Shown: positions 6,123-7,436 of the stretch, piece by piece
Layout: each line of letters begins with the position of its first letter
Position numbering within the stretch: position 1 is the stretch's first letter
Origin: Deltaproteobacteria bacterium
GTDB lineage: Bacteria > Desulfobacterota > Binatia > UBA9968
Assembly (NCBI GenBank): GCA_005879435.1
Contig: VBKX01000053.1
Coordinates: 1-7,436 of the forward strand
Direction: 5' to 3'
DNA: 7,436 nt
Program-made: the position numbers and the translations under genes
Notes under the pieces: generated by a model
What the model saw: only the letters and a program-made list of their open reading frames with translations
The model's database searches: none
What the model was told of the DNA's origin: nothing

Positions 6123-6443
6123 TTACATTCGCTCGACCGTGTCCTTGCAGGCGCGCGCGACCGCGAGGGAGCCTTGGTCCAAGGTGGTCGGCGGTAACTT
6201 ATCCGGCTTGTCGCCCGCCTCCTTCAAGAGCCTCCCGAACCGGACCATGGCGCCTTCGAGCGGACTCGTGTGATCGGGCGACTTCTCTTTCTCCTTGGTC
6301 TCGATGGTGTAGAGCGGGCCGTTGTAAAGAACCCAAAAGCGACTATGCGCGGCGGTCCAGTCGTCTCTATCCGACGACGACGCCAATCGGGCCGTCACTT
6401 CGCTTGCCTCTTTGCACAATTTGATTGCCTCCTCGCGCAGCAC
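6123..6443 (-). CDS. C-terminal extracytoplasmic domain of the TIR protein, out of frame (split gene)
   Basis: This reading frame encodes 106 residues from a GTG at 6443, directly after an in-frame TGA. It overlaps the TIR gene by 49 nt. It has coherent sequence: an amphipathic helix EEAIKLCKEAS, then RFWVLYNGPLYTIE (35-48), LEGAMVRFGRLL (62-73) and ARACKDTVERM at the end, with two cysteines at 10 and 99. The pattern A-x-RFW-x-LY-x-GPL followed by AMVxFG is one I associate with the region after the membrane segment in single-chain TIR proteins, which argues that this is the missing tail of its neighbour. Restoring one base near 6438-6442 would join them into about 300 residues. A separate protein is the alternative: AGGAGG (6428-6433) precedes an in-frame TTG at 6419. 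A function beyond that of the TIR protein cannot be named. Confidence 0.6.
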   Translation of the reverse strand: MLREEAIKLCKEASEVTARLASSSDRDDWTAAHSRFWVLYNGPLYTIETKEKEKSPDHTSPLEGAMVRFGRLLKEAGDKPDKLPPTTLDQGSLAVARACKDTVERM

Positions 6444-7024
6444 GGATCATAGCGGGCTGGACTGTGATTCGCGATGAAGTAATAAATGCCGCCGGCCGCG
6501 ACGACTACCGCCAAAGCCGCAAACGGAATCGCCCATTTCCCGAATCGCTGCCTGCCCGCGGGCCGCACAATCCCGGCGAGTTGGGCGATCAGGTCGTTGG
6601 CGTCGGCATTGAACCGCTCGTAACGGAGCTCGTAGTTCTGCCGGGCAGTGAGCGGCTTCAGGTCATCCGGAAGGTCCTTGGCGCGAGGCATGGTGGCGTT
6701 CGAGACGAGCAGAGGAATTACGCGGACGTCGTTACGCTTCAGTGCCGATGCAATCTCCCGGCGCACGTAGTCGGCCGGTTCATCGAGCCGGCGCTTGCCG
6801 CTCGCATCTTTGGCATTCACCCACTGCGGCCCTATCACCGCCAGCAGCACATCGCAGATCCTGAGGCGGTCAGCGAGCACGGTTTCGAAGTTCGTACCGA
6901 CCGGAATGGCATCGATGTCGAGAAACAGCTGCTCGGCCGTATATTCCTGGCGCAGCCGGTCGACCAGCCGCCCGGCGATGTCTCGGCTATCGTCCCGCCG
7001 GTAGCTGACAAAGATTCCCGACAT
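6395..7024 (-). CDS. TIR-domain membrane protein, likely truncated by a frameshift
   Basis: Residues 1 to about 150 form a bacterial TIR domain: IFVSYRRDDS (4-13), LFLDIDAIPVGTNFE (33-47), CDVLLAVIGPQW (57-68) and YVRREIASALKR (86-97), where Glu90 occupies the position of the NADase catalytic glutamate. RVIPLLV follows. After a basic stretch, W164-A185 is a single hydrophobic membrane segment. The positive residues just before it suggest the TIR domain faces the cytoplasm and the C-terminus the periplasm. The last 15 or so residues after Pro194 (CCARRQSNCAKRQAK) look like out-of-frame translation, while the neighbouring frame continues a plausible domain. AAGGGA lies about 7 nt before the ATG. 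TIR domains act in signalling, NAD cleavage and antiphage defence; no partner genes are seen to choose between these. Confidence 0.85.
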   Translation of the reverse strand: MSGIFVSYRRDDSRDIAGRLVDRLRQEYTAEQLFLDIDAIPVGTNFETVLADRLRICDVLLAVIGPQWVNAKDASGKRRLDEPADYVRREIASALKRNDVRVIPLLVSNATMPRAKDLPDDLKPLTARQNYELRYERFNADANDLIAQLAGIVRPAGRQRFGKWAIPFAALAVVVAAGGIYYFIANHSPARYDPCCARRQSNCAKRQAK

Positions 7025-7052
7025 GGGTGTTCCCTTCTAGATATTTCATCTT

Positions 7053-7067
7053 ACTCGGCCACCGAGT
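7053..7067 (-). promoter_or_regulatory. Hairpin in the leader of the TIR gene
   Basis: ACTCGG and CCGAGT form a perfect 6-bp stem around a 3-nt loop, 29 to 43 nt before the TIR ATG. It sits upstream of the ribosome site and does not cover it. It could be an operator or an mRNA structure; short and possibly chance. Confidence 0.3.
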
Positions 7068-7353
7068 TCGTTTGATTGCGATCGGCTGTTTCAGTGACTG
7101 CAGACGGGGCCATCGGAACAAAGCAACGCTGGAGTTTTTTTCATAGCCTAAGGATTTACACGGGGCAAACATAAAAGTCACTCGTGAGAGGCACGAAACG
7201 CCGACCTGTCTGAATGCCACGGAAAATATCTTCTCTTGTCGTTTCCGATCGCTCGGCATTCTAACGTCATCTCTTTTCCTGTCCAGTGCCAGCGGGTCGC
7301 TCCATTCCTAGCATCACCGCGGTTACTCCTTGACTAAAAGACCGAGAATCGAA

Positions 7354-7376
7354 TAGGTTGCGCCTTTGCGAACCTA
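7354..7376. other. Bulged hairpin TAGGTT-(G)-CGC-CTTT-GCG-AACCTA
   Basis: Nine base pairs with one bulged G and a 4-nt loop make a stable stem. No run of T follows on either strand, so it is not a classical terminator. It lies 30 bases before the 9-bp repeat array at the edge and may belong to the same repeat-rich patch. Confidence 0.4.
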
Positions 7377-7401
7377 AGCGCCAACGGTTTGGGGCCGTGA
7401 A

Positions 7402-7436
7402 GGTTTTGAGCCGTTTAAACCGTTCGGGTTGTTTCA
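7402..7436. repeat. Degenerate 9-bp tandem repeat array, cut by the window edge
   Basis: The units are GGTTTTGAG, CCGTTTAAA, CCGTTCGGG and a truncated TTGTTTCA, in exact phase of nine. The two central units share CCGTT. Reverse-complemented, they give the same (G)AACG core seen at 5225-5269, so both belong to one repeat type in opposite orientations. The array continues beyond the window. Confidence 0.4.

Larger units (their letters stand above)
7025..7436. other. Gene-free region upstream of the TIR gene (412 bases)
   Basis: No convincing gene was found. The open minus-strand frame at 6987-7259 runs into the TIR start region, has no recognisable domain and no good ribosome site. The stretch holds a small hairpin at 7053-7067, a larger bulged hairpin at 7354-7376 and a degenerate 9-bp repeat at the edge. 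The TIR promoter should lie here, but no -35/-10 pair stands out. Confidence 0.5.

Noticed and set aside
6425..7075. Plus-strand open frame antisense to the TIR gene
   Set aside because: It is a mirror of the GC-rich TIR gene; no recognisable domain, while the minus strand has unmistakable TIR motifs.
6987..7259. Minus-strand 90-residue open frame overlapping the TIR start
   Set aside because: No domain, no signal peptide, no good ribosome site, and it runs out of frame into the TIR gene.
7354..7376. tRNA arm or tRNA gene remnant
   Set aside because: A single hairpin without acceptor stem, anticodon arm or CCA; no cloverleaf can be drawn around it.

Overview
The window looks like chromosomal DNA of a GC-rich, Gram-negative-type soil or environmental bacterium. 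Secreted solute-binding proteins of the NMT1/SsuA type, the ACMSD-type amidohydrolase and the dispersed 'GTCATGCC-GCG' palindrome fit uncultured Deltaproteobacteria/Binatota-like lineages. That placement is an impression from gene style; no marker gene is present. Almost everything is encoded on the minus strand.

Region 1 (1-4379, minus) reads as one operon, right to left: amidohydrolase, NAD-dependent 2-hydroxyacid dehydrogenase, then three tandem paralogous periplasmic solute-binding proteins. Spacings are 7, 17, -14 and 16 nt, so the genes are probably cotranscribed and partly translationally coupled. A candidate sigma70-type promoter and a perfect Shine-Dalgarno precede the amidohydrolase. 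The first solute-binding gene of the trio (in transcription order) is broken by a frameshift at about 1880. The second is intact. The third runs off the left edge. Together they suggest uptake and breakdown of a small organic acid or aromatic compound, but the substrate cannot be read from sequence and no permease or ATPase is in the window.

Region 2 (4380-5278) holds a divergent small secreted protein gene on the plus strand (4604-4891). A gene-free stretch follows, with a weak hairpin, an imperfect palindromic dispersed repeat (4979-5074) and a 9-bp-period repeat array (5225-5269).

Region 3 (5279-6122) carries a minus-strand metallo-beta-lactamase-fold gene whose metal-ligand positions all appear substituted, with two dyad-symmetric sequences in its upstream region.

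Region 4 (6123-7436) carries a TIR-domain membrane protein whose likely C-terminal extracytoplasmic domain lies in another frame (6123-6443), overlapping by 49 nt. This is probably one gene split by a one-base frameshift. The last 412 bases have no convincing gene. They contain two hairpins and a second copy of the 9-bp repeat in the opposite orientation at the edge.

The best candidates for something unusual are the split TIR-membrane gene and the metal-site-degenerate MBL-fold protein. Neither amounts to a demonstrated new system.
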